DNA of 64,000 bases from Paenibacillus sp. OV219 (GCF_900110075.1 NZ_FOCJ01000001.1:248001-312000); one strand, 5' to 3'; counted from the first letter of the stretch, positions 42,798 to 51,869 are shown. Notes: generated from the letters alone by a model not told the origin. Numbers and translations are program-made.

Positions 42798-44078
42798 ATG
42801 GAGCAAAAAATTGTAGCGAATTATGAAGCAGCTAAGGAGCTGTATGCCCGCCATGGTATCGACGTTGACGCGGTGCTTACGAAGCTGGCAGAAGTAAAAA
42901 TTTCGATGCACTGCTGGCAAGGCGACGACGTTCGCGGCTTTTTGAATAAAGATCAAGCGCTTACCGGAGGCATCTCCGTAACAGGCAACTACCCAGGGGC
43001 GGCAAGCACGCCAGAGGAGCTCCGCTCGGATCTTGAGAAAGCGTACTCCCTTATTCCGGGCAAACATAAGTTGAACCTGCATGCCATCTATGCCGATACG
43101 GACGAGAAGGTTGAGCTGGACAAAATCGAACCGAAGCATTTTCAGAAGTGGGTAGATTGGGCGAAAGCGCAAGGTCTCGGTCTTGACTTCAACCCGACCT
43201 GCTTCTCGCATGAGAAGTCGAAGGACGGCTTCACGCTGAGCCATCCGGACCCGGCGATTCGCGAGTTCTGGATCGATCACTGCAAGGCGTCCCGCCGTAT
43301 CGGCGCGTACTTCGGCGAGCAGCTTGGACAAACTTGCGTGACGAACGTATGGATTCCAGACGGCTTCAAAGATGTGCCAGCAGACCGACTTGCACCGCGC
43401 AAACGGTTGAAGGATGCACTCGATCAAGTGTTCGAGGAAGAACTCAATCCGGCGCATAACCTCGATGCAGTCGAGAGCAAGCTGTTCGGACTTGGCTCCG
43501 AAGCTTATGTTGTCGGCTCCCACGAGTTCTACATGGGCTACGGCATTCAGAACAATAAGCTAGTCTGCCTAGATGCAGGCCACTTCCATCCAACGGAAGT
43601 CATCTCGAATAAGCTCTCCGCGATTTCGCTCTTCATCGACGGCATTCTGCTGCATGTCAGCCGCCCTATGCGCTGGGACAGCGACCATGTCGTGACGATG
43701 GACGACGAGCTTATCGACATCGGACGCGAGCTTGTCCGCGGCGACCTGCTCGGCATTACGCACATCGGACTGGACTTCTTCGATGCCAGCATCAACCGTG
43801 TTGCTGCATGGGTCATCGGTACGCGCAACACGATCAAAGCGCTTATGCGCGCAATGCTCGATCCGATTGAGGCGCTGCGCCAAGCGGAGCTTGAAGGCGA
43901 CTACACAACTCGCCTTGCACTGACTGAAGAGTTCAAGTCGTATCCATTCGGAGCGGTATGGGATTACTACTGCGCGAAGAATGGCGTTCCGGTACGTGAA
44001 GAATGGCTTGCTGAAGTGAAGTCCTATGAGAATGACGTGCTTCTGAAGCGCGGTCAAGTGCAAATAGGAGCGAACTAA
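42798..44078 (+). CDS. rhaA: L-rhamnose isomerase
   Basis: About 426 residues, the normal size. It shows [16 protein letters not shown] near the N-terminus, [51 protein letters not shown], the metal-site region [33 protein letters not shown], and [18 protein letters not shown]. The enzyme converts L-rhamnose to L-rhamnulose in the cytoplasm using Mn2+ or Zn2+ bound by a TIM barrel. AAAGGAG precedes; the ATG at 42798 gives better spacing than the in-frame ATG at 42789. The stop is directly followed by the rhaB start. Confidence 0.95.
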   Translation: MEQKIVANYEAAKELYARHGIDVDAVLTKLAEVKISMHCWQGDDVRGFLNKDQALTGGISVTGNYPGAASTPEELRSDLEKAYSLIPGKHKLNLHAIYADTDEKVELDKIEPKHFQKWVDWAKAQGLGLDFNPTCFSHEKSKDGFTLSHPDPAIREFWIDHCKASRRIGAYFGEQLGQTCVTNVWIPDGFKDVPADRLAPRKRLKDALDQVFEEELNPAHNLDAVESKLFGLGSEAYVVGSHEFYMGYGIQNNKLVCLDAGHFHPTEVISNKLSAISLFIDGILLHVSRPMRWDSDHVVTMDDELIDIGRELVRGDLLGITHIGLDFFDASINRVAAWVIGTRNTIKALMRAMLDPIEALRQAELEGDYTTRLALTEEFKSYPFGAVWDYYCAKNGVPVREEWLAEVKSYENDVLLKRGQVQIGAN

Positions 44079-45554
44079 ATGATGCCGAGCATATTAGCTT
44101 ATGATCTCGGGGCTAGCAGTGGTCGTGCATTGCTTGGCCGACTAAATAACCGCAAGATTGAGGTCGAAGAGCTGCACCGTTTCAGCAATGACCCTGTTGG
44201 GGTTGGCGATCGGCTGCAGTGGGATATATTGCGCTTGTTCCATGAAATTAAGCAGGGACTGCTGAAGGCGAAGCATGCCGGCGAGACGCCGGCAAGTCTC
44301 GCAATCGATTCGTGGGCGGTTGACTTCGGCTTGATCGGTAGAAGCGGGGAGCTGCTTGGCAATCCGTATCATTATCGGGACCATCATACGGACGGTGTAA
44401 TGGAACGGACGATGGAGCGGTTGACGGCGAGCAAGATTTTCGGAAGGACGGGCATTCAGTTTCTGCCCTTCAATACGATCTACCAGCTTGCAGCGCTGAA
44501 GGAAGCGGACTCGCCGTTTCTGCAAGGGGCGGAGCGGTTTCTGATGATTCCAGATTTGCTTCGTTATTTCTTGACCGGCGAGATGCACAATGAGTTCACG
44601 AATGCGACGACAACACAGCTGTATAATCCGCTCGAAGGGCGTTGGGATACTGAGCTGCTAGCGGATATCGGCATTTCATCATCGTTATTCGGTGATGTGG
44701 TCCAGCCGGGGACAAGCGTTGGTTCGCTGCGGGCTTCCGTATGCGAGGAGCTTGGTATCGCATCTGTGCCGGTGCTCGCGACAGCAGAGCATGATACAGG
44801 CTCGGCGGTAGCTGCCGTTCCGGCGTTGGAGCGGGATTTTGCCTATTTGAGCTGTGGCACTTGGTCCTTGATGGGCACTGAAATGGATCGTCCAATCATT
44901 AATGAGCTGGCGCAGGAGCTGAACTTCACGAATGAAGGCGGCGTGAACGGTACCTACCGGCTGCTCAAGAACATTATGGGGCTCTGGATTCTTCAAGAAT
45001 GCCGCCGTGCTTGGGAGCGGGCAGGTCAATGGTACAGCTTCCCGGAGCTGGTGAGCATGGCGGAGAAGGCTAACGCGTTCAAGTCGCTCATTGATCCGGA
45101 CGCTCCAATGTTCATCCACCCGGGTGATATGCCTTCACGTGTTCGCCAGTTCTGTGTGGCAAGTGGTCAGCCTGTTCCTGAATCACCAGGCGAAATCGTC
45201 CGCTGCATCCTGGAGAGCCTTGCGCTCAAATACCGTTATGTGCTTGAATTAACAGAGCGGTTATCGGGCAAGTCGTTCAGCGGTCTGCATATGGTTGGCG
45301 GCGGCATTCAAAACGTGCTGCTGTGCCAGTGGTCGGCGAATGCGATCGGCAAGCCAGTCTGGGCAGGGCCAGTTGAAGGCAGCGCACTGGGCAATCTTGT
45401 TGTCCAATGGATTGCACAGGGCGAGCTGTCTGATATTTGGGAAGCGCGGCAGGTCATTCGGGATTCGTTCCCGGTCACCGTGTATGAACCGAATGATAAG
45501 GCTCGGTGGGAAGAGGCATATGGGAAGTTCTGCGGACTGGCAGGACTTGCATAG
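44079..45554 (+). CDS. rhaB: Rhamnulokinase
   Basis: A 491-residue FGGY-family sugar kinase. The N-terminal phosphate loop is LAYDLGASSGRALLGRL; then SLAIDSWAVDFGLIGRSGELL (with catalytic-region Asp), EHDTGSAVAAVPAL, AYLSCGTWSLMGTEMDRP and the C-terminal ATP-binding LHMVGGGIQNVLLCQWSANAIGKPVWAGPVEGSALGN. It phosphorylates L-rhamnulose at O1, giving the substrate of RhaEW. The ATG abuts the rhaA stop codon, and its GGAG site lies within rhaA, so translation is coupled. Confidence 0.94.
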   Translation: MMPSILAYDLGASSGRALLGRLNNRKIEVEELHRFSNDPVGVGDRLQWDILRLFHEIKQGLLKAKHAGETPASLAIDSWAVDFGLIGRSGELLGNPYHYRDHHTDGVMERTMERLTASKIFGRTGIQFLPFNTIYQLAALKEADSPFLQGAERFLMIPDLLRYFLTGEMHNEFTNATTTQLYNPLEGRWDTELLADIGISSSLFGDVVQPGTSVGSLRASVCEELGIASVPVLATAEHDTGSAVAAVPALERDFAYLSCGTWSLMGTEMDRPIINELAQELNFTNEGGVNGTYRLLKNIMGLWILQECRRAWERAGQWYSFPELVSMAEKANAFKSLIDPDAPMFIHPGDMPSRVRQFCVASGQPVPESPGEIVRCILESLALKYRYVLELTERLSGKSFSGLHMVGGGIQNVLLCQWSANAIGKPVWAGPVEGSALGNLVVQWIAQGELSDIWEARQVIRDSFPVTVYEPNDKARWEEAYGKFCGLAGLA

Positions 45555-45581
45555 ATTATGGATTGAAAGTAGAGGATGACA

Positions 45582-46349
45582 ATGCTAGTTGCAGAGCGCT
45601 ATGAGAAGATCGCCCGACTTGTCAATGAACGCGGAAGCATACGTGTAACGGAGCTGAGCGAGCTGTGCCAAGTGACGGAGGAGACAATCCGCCGTGATTT
45701 GGATAAGCTTGAGCAGGCTGGCCGCTTGCGCCGTTCCCACGGGGGAGCGGTCAGTGTGAAGGATCAGCCAATGCAGCCGGAAATTCCGTATGCGGAGCGG
45801 GAAATTACACATGCCGAAGAGAAGCGGCGCATCGCGCAGGAAGCGGTAAAGCTGATCAAGCCGAAGGATCGGATTCTGCTCGATGCGAGCACGACGGCTT
45901 GGTATATGGCTTCGATTTTGCCGGATTTTCCGCTGACGGTGTTGACCAACTCCATTAAAGTGGCTACGGAGCTGAGCAATAAGGAGAAGATTGAGGTCAT
46001 CTCGACCGGCGGCCTGCTCGCGCAGAGTTCGCTTTCCTTCGTTGGCCCGCTCGCGGAGCGTTCGCTTGACCTGTATCATGTCGACAAAGTGTTCTTCTCC
46101 TGCAAAGGCGTCCATCTGGACCGCGGCATTAGTGAGTCCAATGAGCTGCAAGCGCGCATCAAGCAGAAAATGATCGGCATGGCCGACAGTGTCATCCTGC
46201 TCGCCGACGCCAGCAAATTCGGCATCCAGGCGTTCACGCATGTGGCCGAGCTAAGCGAGATCGGCACGATCATCACCGATCGGCGTATCCCGCAGGAGAC
46301 GCTGCAGGCGCTGTCCGAGCAGATGTCGATTGAGGTGTCTACGGTTTAA
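45582..46349 (+). CDS. rhaR: DeoR family regulator (RhaR-like)
   Basis: About 255 residues. The N-terminal winged helix is LVAERYEKIARLVNERGSIRVTELSELCQVTEETIRRDLDKLEQAGRLRRSHGGAV; the C-terminal DeoRC domain, an effector-binding NagB-like fold, contains DASTTAWYMASILPDFPLTVLTNS and ADSVILLADASKFG. In B. subtilis, RhaR (YulB) of the same family regulates the rha genes, probably with rhamnulose-1-phosphate as inducer, so its place at the end of this operon supports the name. The second ATG (45582) is used because GAGG lies six bases upstream. Confidence 0.87.
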   Translation: MLVAERYEKIARLVNERGSIRVTELSELCQVTEETIRRDLDKLEQAGRLRRSHGGAVSVKDQPMQPEIPYAEREITHAEEKRRIAQEAVKLIKPKDRILLDASTTAWYMASILPDFPLTVLTNSIKVATELSNKEKIEVISTGGLLAQSSLSFVGPLAERSLDLYHVDKVFFSCKGVHLDRGISESNELQARIKQKMIGMADSVILLADASKFGIQAFTHVAELSEIGTIITDRRIPQETLQALSEQMSIEVSTV

Positions 46350-46370
46350 AGAAGAATGTATCAGTGAAAG

Positions 46371-46397
46371 AGGTCGCACAATCGTGCGGCTTTTTTT
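46371..46397 (+). terminator. Terminator of the rhamnose operon
   Basis: GTCGCAC pairs with GTGCGGC around AATC (46373-46390), followed by seven Ts. Confidence 0.9.
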
Positions 46398-46465
46398 ATT
46401 TTATAAACTTGTTATGCTTGTTATCGATCTGAAGTCGTAGTCGTAAAAAAGAGGTCAATTCCCCA

Positions 46466-46495
46466 TTGTCAACATGTCTGACAACCTGATAAAAT
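46466..46495 (+). promoter_or_regulatory. lut promoter with overlapping palindrome
   Basis: TTGTCA (46466-46471) and TAAAAT (46490-46495), 18 bp apart, make a plausible sigma-A promoter. The -35 box is half of an inverted repeat, TTGTC-N9-GACAA (46466-46484). A repressor bound there would block transcription; the GntR protein encoded after lutC is the obvious candidate. Inferred from sequence only. Confidence 0.5.
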
Positions 46496-46535
46496 GATAA
46501 CTATAAAACGAGTTCAAGCGAGGTGCTCTGTGGGC

Positions 46536-47264
46536 ATGAAAGTGTCTTTATTTATTACTTGTCTAAGTGATGCCTTATATCCGCGAGTCGGTGAAGCGAT
46601 GGTACGGCTATTGGCTAGGTACGGCGTGCAGGTTGAGTTTCCGAAGGTTCAAACCTGCTGCGGGCAGCCGGCTTTCAACAGCGGCTATTGGAAGGAAGCA
46701 AGGGAGACAGCGAATACGATTCTGGAAGCGTTTGAGGATTGCGACTTTGTCATTTCCCCATCGGGTTCTTGCACGGGCATGATTCATCATTATCCAAAGC
46801 TGTTTGAGCACGATCCGGTTATGCTCGAGAAGGCGATCAAGCTGCAGCAGAAGTCTTACGAATTCTCGCAATTCCTTGTGCAGGTGCTCGGGGTAACGGA
46901 CGTTGGCGCTGCGTTCCCGCATAAGGTGACGTACCATCCATCCTGCCACGGCAGCCGTCTGCTTGGCGTGAAGGAGGAACCGCTTCTGTTGATGGAGCAG
47001 GTGAAGGGGATGGAGCTTGTGCCGCTTCCTTTTGCCGATGACTGTTGTGGGTTCGGGGGGACGTTTGCGGTGAAAATGTCCGAAATTTCCGGAGCCATGG
47101 TAACGGAGAAAGCCGACCATGTTCTGGAGACAGAGGCAGAGGTGTTAGTGGGTCTCGACTTGGCGTGCCTTATGAACATTGCGGGCAACCTGCGTTACCG
47201 CGATAAACCTGTGCGGGTTATGCATCTGGCAGAGCTGCTATATGAGGGAGTGAAGGGCGCATGA
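46536..47264 (+). CDS. lutA: L-lactate utilization protein A (CCG/Fe-S subunit)
   Basis: About 242 residues. Two cysteine-rich CCG-type motifs are present: VQTCCGQPAFNSGYWKEA near the N-terminus and FADDCCGFGGTFAVK in the C-terminal half, with single Cys in SGSCTGM and HPSCHGSR. These ligate an unusual iron-sulfur cluster in heterodisulfide reductase-like subunits. With LutB and LutC it oxidises L-lactate to pyruvate, feeding the respiratory chain. The ATG at 46536 lies behind GAGGTG; it overlaps lutB by 4 bp. Confidence 0.93.
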   Translation: MKVSLFITCLSDALYPRVGEAMVRLLARYGVQVEFPKVQTCCGQPAFNSGYWKEARETANTILEAFEDCDFVISPSGSCTGMIHHYPKLFEHDPVMLEKAIKLQQKSYEFSQFLVQVLGVTDVGAAFPHKVTYHPSCHGSRLLGVKEEPLLLMEQVKGMELVPLPFADDCCGFGGTFAVKMSEISGAMVTEKADHVLETEAEVLVGLDLACLMNIAGNLRYRDKPVRVMHLAELLYEGVKGA

Positions 47265-48802
47265 GCGGAGGAGCGAAGGCGAACTTAGGAACGGTGAAGG
47301 AACGGGCGGATTTGGCGCTCAACAATGATTTTCTGCGCAAAGCGGTGAAATTCACGACGGAGCGGCTGCGTTCAGGCAAGGAGAAGGCGGCATCAGATCA
47401 TGGCAATTGGGACGATTGGCGTGAGCGTGGGCGCCAAATTCGGCTGCATACGATTGCTCATCTGGATTACTATTTGAATGTATTTGTGGAAAATGCTCGG
47501 GCAAACGGTGTCCATGTTCATTTTGCGGAGACGGATGTTGAGGCAGTGGAGATTTCGCTCGCTATTGCGAAGCAGGTCGAGGCGCGCACGGTCGTTAAAT
47601 CGAAGTCGATGGTTACGGAGGAGCTGCATCTCAACCACGCGCTAGATTCCATCGGCGTCGAAGCGATTGAGACAGACCTCGGCGAATATATTATTCAATT
47701 GGCAGGCGAGACGCCGTCGCATATTATTATTCCGGCCATTCATAAGAACCGCTATCAAATTGCAGAGCTGCTGTCTGCCGATGCAGGCGAAACGCTCGCG
47801 CCGGATACGCAGATCCTTGCTGGATTCGTACGTCGCAAGCTGCGCGAGAAGTTCCTGGAAGCGGATATCGGCATGACGGGGTGCAACTTTGCGATTGCAG
47901 AGACGGGTTCGATGGTGCTGTTCGAGAACGAAGGCAATGCCCGCATGGTCACGACGGTGCCGAAGACACAAATTACGCTGATGGGGATGGAGCGGATCAT
48001 TCCTTCTTTCGAAGATTTGGAGGTCATGGCAACGCTGCTTCCGCGTTCTGCGACAGGGCAGAAGCTGACGGTTTATATGTCCGGTATTAGCGGGCCAAGG
48101 CGCACGGTGGATGCGGATGGACCAGATGAGATGCACATTATTATCGTGGATAACGGGCGCTCGCTGCAGCTTGGCGATCCAGAGTTCCAGGAGCTATTGA
48201 ACTGCATTCGCTGCGGAGCGTGTCTGAACGCTTGCCCAGTGTACCGTCATATCGGCGGTCATGCATATGGCGGCACGTACAGCGGTCCGATCGGCGCAGT
48301 GCTTACGCCAGCTTTGAAGAAAAATGTAGCTGAATGGGATGATATTGCCAATGCATCAAGTCTGTGCGGAGCTTGTTATGAGGCATGTCCGGTGAAGATT
48401 CCGCTGCATGAGATGCTCGTTTATCTGCGTCGGCGGAAGCTGGAGGCGGGGCGCGGCGATAAGCTGGAAGCGCTCGGGATGAAAGGATTCGCGGCGGTGA
48501 TGAAGAACTCGAAGCGTTTTGGCGCGGTGCTGAAGATCGGCAAACTGGGGCAGAAGCTTGTTGTGAGGGACGGCGGAATCCGCACAAAGCTCGGTCCTTT
48601 GAAGGGCTGGAATTCGTATCGGGTAACACCGAGCTTGCCTAGCGAATCGTTCCGGGAGAAATGGTCGACGATGGAGCAGGAGATTCGCCATGGTCTTACG
48701 GAGATCGATCCGGCGATGAAGAATCGCATGGAAGCTATCGTACGTGAGCGGGAGTCTGGCGGCAGCGGTAATGGAAACGGGGGGCACGGGCATCATGGCT
48801 AA
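47261..48802 (+). CDS. lutB: L-lactate utilization iron-sulfur protein B
   Basis: A 513-residue protein. The large N-terminal LUD domain includes VKSKSMVTEELHLNHALDSIGVEAIETDLGEYIIQLAGE and GCNFAIAETGSMVLFENEGNARM. It is followed by two 4Fe-4S motifs, CIRCGACLNACPVY (about residue 318) and CGACYEACPVKIPLHEML (about residue 368), and a C-terminal tail ending in a Gly/His-rich stretch (GGSGNGNGGHGHHG). It transfers electrons from lactate oxidation. The ATG overlaps the lutA stop, and its own end overlaps lutC by 8 bp. Confidence 0.93.
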   Translation: MSGGAKANLGTVKERADLALNNDFLRKAVKFTTERLRSGKEKAASDHGNWDDWRERGRQIRLHTIAHLDYYLNVFVENARANGVHVHFAETDVEAVEISLAIAKQVEARTVVKSKSMVTEELHLNHALDSIGVEAIETDLGEYIIQLAGETPSHIIIPAIHKNRYQIAELLSADAGETLAPDTQILAGFVRRKLREKFLEADIGMTGCNFAIAETGSMVLFENEGNARMVTTVPKTQITLMGMERIIPSFEDLEVMATLLPRSATGQKLTVYMSGISGPRRTVDADGPDEMHIIIVDNGRSLQLGDPEFQELLNCIRCGACLNACPVYRHIGGHAYGGTYSGPIGAVLTPALKKNVAEWDDIANASSLCGACYEACPVKIPLHEMLVYLRRRKLEAGRGDKLEALGMKGFAAVMKNSKRFGAVLKIGKLGQKLVVRDGGIRTKLGPLKGWNSYRVTPSLPSESFREKWSTMEQEIRHGLTEIDPAMKNRMEAIVRERESGGSGNGNGGHGHHG

Positions 48803-49526
48803 TAAGGAAGCGCATCAGCAGTGGCTTGCGGAGCAGACGGCAAAGTCGAAGGAGAAGCAGGTCAGCTTCATTAACGGGATTTCAAGCAAGCTTGGGCGTG
48901 CGAGATCGGTGGGAGCACCGGCGCATCCTTTTCGCGGGGCGCCCGAGTTCTGGCGGGAGTTCGAATGGCCGGTTGATGAACGGGCAGAGAAGTTTATGGA
49001 GAACTTCCGCGCGGTCGGCGGGCACTCGCTGCGTCTTGGCAGCATGGTGGAAGCGAAGCAGTTCGTGGTGGATAAGGCTGCGGAACTGAGCGCCAAATAT
49101 ATCATTCGGCAAAATCAACCCGAGCTCGCGGAGATGGACCTCGAGTCTGCGCTTCCAGAGGCGAAAGTGTCGGTGTGGAACAGCGATCCAGAGGAGCAAT
49201 GGAAGGCGCGTGCGGCGGAGGCGGACTTCGGCGTCGTCGTTGTCGATTACGCTGCGGCTTACACGGGGTCGATGACCGTGTTATCATCGAAGGATAAAGG
49301 CCGTTCGGTCAGCTTGCTGCCGACGGTGCTCATAGCGATTATTCCAATTGAACGGCTGCGTACACGGCTGGGAGAAGTGTTGGTGGAATTTGACCAGGCT
49401 GGGCGCGAGCAGCTGCCTGCTGGTATTCATTTTATATCGGGACCGAGCCGTTCGGCCGATATTGAGAACGATCTGACAATCGGCGTGCACGGGCCGGGCG
49501 TTGTGTATGCGATTATTGTGGGGTGA
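48795..49526 (+). CDS. lutC: L-lactate utilization protein C
   Basis: About 243 residues of the LUD (DUF162) family. KYIIRQNQPELAEMDLESAL, then FGVVVVDYAAAYTGSMTVLSSKDKGRSVSLLPTVLIAIIP and ISGPSRSADIENDLTIGVHGPG are characteristic. It completes the LutABC complex. The frame extends upstream, but the ATG at 48795, inside the end of lutB with a G-rich site before it, is the natural start. Confidence 0.92.
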   Translation: MANKEAHQQWLAEQTAKSKEKQVSFINGISSKLGRARSVGAPAHPFRGAPEFWREFEWPVDERAEKFMENFRAVGGHSLRLGSMVEAKQFVVDKAAELSAKYIIRQNQPELAEMDLESALPEAKVSVWNSDPEEQWKARAAEADFGVVVVDYAAAYTGSMTVLSSKDKGRSVSLLPTVLIAIIPIERLRTRLGEVLVEFDQAGREQLPAGIHFISGPSRSADIENDLTIGVHGPGVVYAIIVG

Positions 49527-49633
49527 AGAGCTAAGCTTTGGGAGGAGCTGACCCTCGAGTGCTTAGAACCCTTCCGCACCCCGCAGGTCCAAGCGCGCGG
49601 TGCGGATGCATACGGCGGTCAACCAACACACAA

Positions 49634-49712
49634 ATCGGCACACGTGCCCCACTCTGGCGTACATTGCCCTCATCCGGCACATGTGGCCCACTCGGATGTG
49701 CACATTACCCCT
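49634..49712. repeat. Two diverged copies of a ~40-bp unit
   Basis: CGGCACACGTGCCCCACTC (about 49634) and CGGCACATGTGGCCCACTC (about 49675) begin two related stretches, each ending in ACATTGCCC / ACATTACCC. They sit between lutC and the GntR gene. CACACGTG and CACATGTG are locally self-complementary. No role is known. Confidence 0.5.
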
Positions 49713-49759
49713 TTTCCGCGCGGCACGGCACGAGAAGGTTACAGAAGGGATATTATACG

Positions 49760-50467
49760 ATGGAAATCACGAAGCTATCGAAACGGAATCATTACGAAGA
49801 GATTGCGGAGCAGATCAAGCGGCTCATCGTGGATGGCAAGCTGAAGGTCGGCGACAAGCTGCCTTCGACGAAGGAGATGAGCGAGCAATTCGGTGTCGGT
49901 CGTTCGACGATGCGCGAGGCGTTGAGCGCTTTGAAGGCGATGGGTTACATTGAGATTCGTCAGGGCGGAGGCTGCACGGTCATTAACAGCGCGCCTGTGG
50001 AAGTGGAGCTGCCTGAGCTTGTATCGCTGCGGATGAATCGCGAAACGTTACTAGAGCTGCTTGAGGCGAGGCAATCGTTGGAGGTTTCGAATGCTTCAAT
50101 CGCAGCGGTGAAAGCGTCGGAAGCGGATATTGCCGCGCTGCGGTCCATCGTCACAGAGATGGAAGCGTCAACCGGCGACGATGCGGAAGGAGAGCGGACC
50201 GACCTGCTCTTCCATAAGACGCTCGCTGAGGCGACACAAAATTCGATCATGCTGCGGCTGTTCGAATCAATCGTGAGCCAGCTCGAGCTCGCAATCCGCG
50301 AAATTCGCCGCGTTGAGATTTATGCGAACCGCTCCGTGGCGGAGCGGCTATATCGCGAGCATCTCGCCATCTTCGAGGCGATCGAGCAACGTGACGCCGC
50401 CCTCGCCGGTGAGCGGATGAAGGTGCATCTCGAGCACGTGGTGAGCAATTTGCTTAAGGTGTTGTAG
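49760..50467 (+). CDS. GntR (FadR-type) regulator of the lut genes, probable
   Basis: A 235-residue regulator. The winged helix (residues about 8-75) reads HYEEIAEQIKRLIVDGKLKVGDKLPSTKEMSEQFGVGRSTMREALSALKAMGYIEIRQGGG; the all-helical FCD effector domain follows (LLELLEARQSLEVSNASIAA, LLFHKTLAEATQN, RLYREHLAIFEAIEQRDAALAGERMKVHLEHV), with His/Asp residues that often bind a metal and a carboxylate. In B. subtilis, LutR of this family represses lutABC in response to L-lactate. The position supports the same job. The start is the ATG at 49760 behind AAGGG; the frame is open further upstream but looks non-coding. Confidence 0.87.
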   Translation: MEITKLSKRNHYEEIAEQIKRLIVDGKLKVGDKLPSTKEMSEQFGVGRSTMREALSALKAMGYIEIRQGGGCTVINSAPVEVELPELVSLRMNRETLLELLEARQSLEVSNASIAAVKASEADIAALRSIVTEMEASTGDDAEGERTDLLFHKTLAEATQNSIMLRLFESIVSQLELAIREIRRVEIYANRSVAERLYREHLAIFEAIEQRDAALAGERMKVHLEHVVSNLLKVL

Positions 50468-50565
50468 GTGGTGGCGAGGTGGGGGACGAAAGGCGTCATG
50501 CCTTTGAGGTGTAGCGCGGTAACACGCGCCTCGCGTCAATTGGCGCGCCCCACGTCGCAACTAAT

Positions 50566-50617
50566 AGAGGCTGCTCGTCGTTTCGGCAATTCTGCCGGCG
50601 ATGAGCAGCCTCTTTTC
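50566..50617. terminator. Bidirectional terminator
   Basis: AGAGGCTGCTCGTCG (50566-50580) pairs with CGATGAGCAGCCTCT (about 50599-50613) around an inner GCA/TGC stem, with a TTTTC tail. It separates the GntR gene from the convergent DUF2277 gene. Confidence 0.8.
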
Positions 50618-50892
50618 TATAGCTTCGGTCCGAAGCGCTTAATGTTTCTCGCACGGGCACGGACGATCTCGACCTCGCGATTGCGCGGCTCGGCGTTCGT
50701 CACAAGGGAGTCGAGCAGTGTTTTGGCGACGGCGGTCACGTCTTCAATAGCTGCATGGAAAGCTGCTTCGTTCGCCTTCGAAGGCGTATTGAAGCCGGAC
50801 AGCTTGCGCACGAATTGCAGCGCAGCAGCGTGAACCTCCTCAACCGTAGCAGGCGGGTCGAAATTATACAACGTCTTAATATTACGGCACAT
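50617..50892 (-). CDS. DUF2277 family protein
   Basis: A 91-residue protein of DUF2277: CRNIKTLYNFDPPATVEEVHAAALQFVRKLSGFNTPSKANEAAFHAAIEDV and later LLDSLVTNAEPRNREVE. The opening CRNIKxLxNFxPP and the central FVRKLSGF are family constants. The function is unknown. The ATG at 50892 is preferred over an in-frame TTG at 50901; AAGGGG lies about 10 bases upstream. Confidence 0.88.
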   Translation of the reverse strand: MCRNIKTLYNFDPPATVEEVHAAALQFVRKLSGFNTPSKANEAAFHAAIEDVTAVAKTLLDSLVTNAEPRNREVEIVRARARNIKRFGPKL

Positions 50893-51127
50893 ACGGAACA
50901 ATCCCCTTTGTAAAATGAATTTGATTTTATCTTACTATATGGGTGGGGGACAAACCATATAGGAAGAGATAACAAACTGCGGTTCACATCCTCCGTCTCC
51001 TCACAAATACCCCCGGTACCTCTTTGCATCTGCTTCAAACTAACTAATACTAGCTCGTTCGCCGAATCTTCGGTTATAATAGACGCAGTATTGTGTTATA
51101 CCAACTAACTAATTAGTCCTGAAGCAC

Positions 51128-51175
51128 AGGCTGTTTGTCCGGATCATCCGGGCAGGCAGCCTTATTTTATTTTCT
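51128..51175 (+). terminator. Leader hairpin with T-rich tail before the nuclease gene
   Basis: AGGCTG pairs with CAGCCT and an inner TCCGG with CCGGA-like bases (51128-51163), followed by TATTTTATTTTC. It lies between a TATAAT box (51075-51080) and the ribosome site GGGGG of the nuclease gene, so it may act as an attenuator. The T-tract is interrupted, so termination strength is uncertain. Confidence 0.45.
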
Positions 51176-51187
51176 GGGGGTATGAAG

Positions 51188-51853
51188 ATGGATAATGGGT
51201 TTGAGCTTGCATATGAACAGATGATGGAATCCGCTGCGAAAAGCAGCAGCGAAGAACGCAAACGACGACTAACGGAACACGATCAAGCAGAGAAACACTT
51301 CCTCAAGAATGTCTGGTGGCCAGCCGTGGGGAGCTTAGATTTCTTACATCCTGAGTACGAGTTGGAGGATTTGAAAGGCGGGGCACGGTTTGCTGATTTT
51401 GCATATTTGCCCCCACTGCCATATCGGCTGCTGATCGAAATCGATGGCTACGGCCCTCACTGGCGCGATGTCAGCAGGTGGCGCTTCGCGGATGACCTCC
51501 AGCGCCAAAATCATCTCCTCATCGACGGATGGCATCTCCTCCGCTTCGCTTACGACGAAGTTTCAGAGAAGCCTCGCCGTTGTCAGCAGACGCTGCTCAT
51601 GGCGCTCGCCAAATGGGGCGGCATCACGCGTGGTATTGAAACTAACCTAGATGTCTACGAGCGTGCAATTCTGCACCTGATGCAGCAGCATTGGGGAGAG
51701 ATTACGCCGACTGCTGCAGCGGAGAAGCTTGGGATTACAAGAAAGACAGCAGCTCTGAAACTGCAACTACTTAGCTCGAAGAGGATATTGCAAACGAAGA
51801 AGTCTGTCACAGGTAGAGCTATGAGGTACTCTCTCGTGTTGAATAATATGTAA
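51188..51853 (+). CDS. Vsr/DUF559-like endonuclease with C-terminal HTH
   Basis: About 221 residues. The central part carries a PD-(D/E)XK-like (Vsr/DUF559) core: Asp70 in RFADFAY, Glu84 and Asp86 in LLIEIDGYGPH, then RFADDLQRQNHLLIDGWHLLRFAYDEV, the typical R-x-x-D-x-x-R...G-W-x-x-L-R-F pattern of very-short-patch-repair-type nucleases. The C-terminal 65 residues look like a winged helix (VYERAILHLMQQHWGEITPTAAAEKLGITRKTAALKLQLL). No methyltransferase or restriction gene is adjacent. The gene lies directly beside a 13-unit 51-bp palindromic array, so the array or similar dispersed repeats may be its targets; this is inference. The ATG at 51188 fits the GGGGG site better than the ATG at 51182. 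Confidence 0.75.
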   Translation: MDNGFELAYEQMMESAAKSSSEERKRRLTEHDQAEKHFLKNVWWPAVGSLDFLHPEYELEDLKGGARFADFAYLPPLPYRLLIEIDGYGPHWRDVSRWRFADDLQRQNHLLIDGWHLLRFAYDEVSEKPRRCQQTLLMALAKWGGITRGIETNLDVYERAILHLMQQHWGEITPTAAAEKLGITRKTAALKLQLLSSKRILQTKKSVTGRAMRYSLVLNNM

Positions 51854-51869
51854 ATAAAGCTAACGGCAC

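Noticed and set aside
49538-49759. 74-residue N-terminal extension of the GntR regulator
   Set aside because: The composition (Pro, Arg, Cys, His-rich) is that of non-coding DNA, and the winged helix begins just after the ATG at 49760.
50480-50560. T-box-like antiterminator (GCGCGGTAACACGCG region after the GntR gene)
   Set aside because: No aminoacyl-tRNA synthetase or amino-acid gene follows, the specifier region is absent, and the T-box core consensus is not met.
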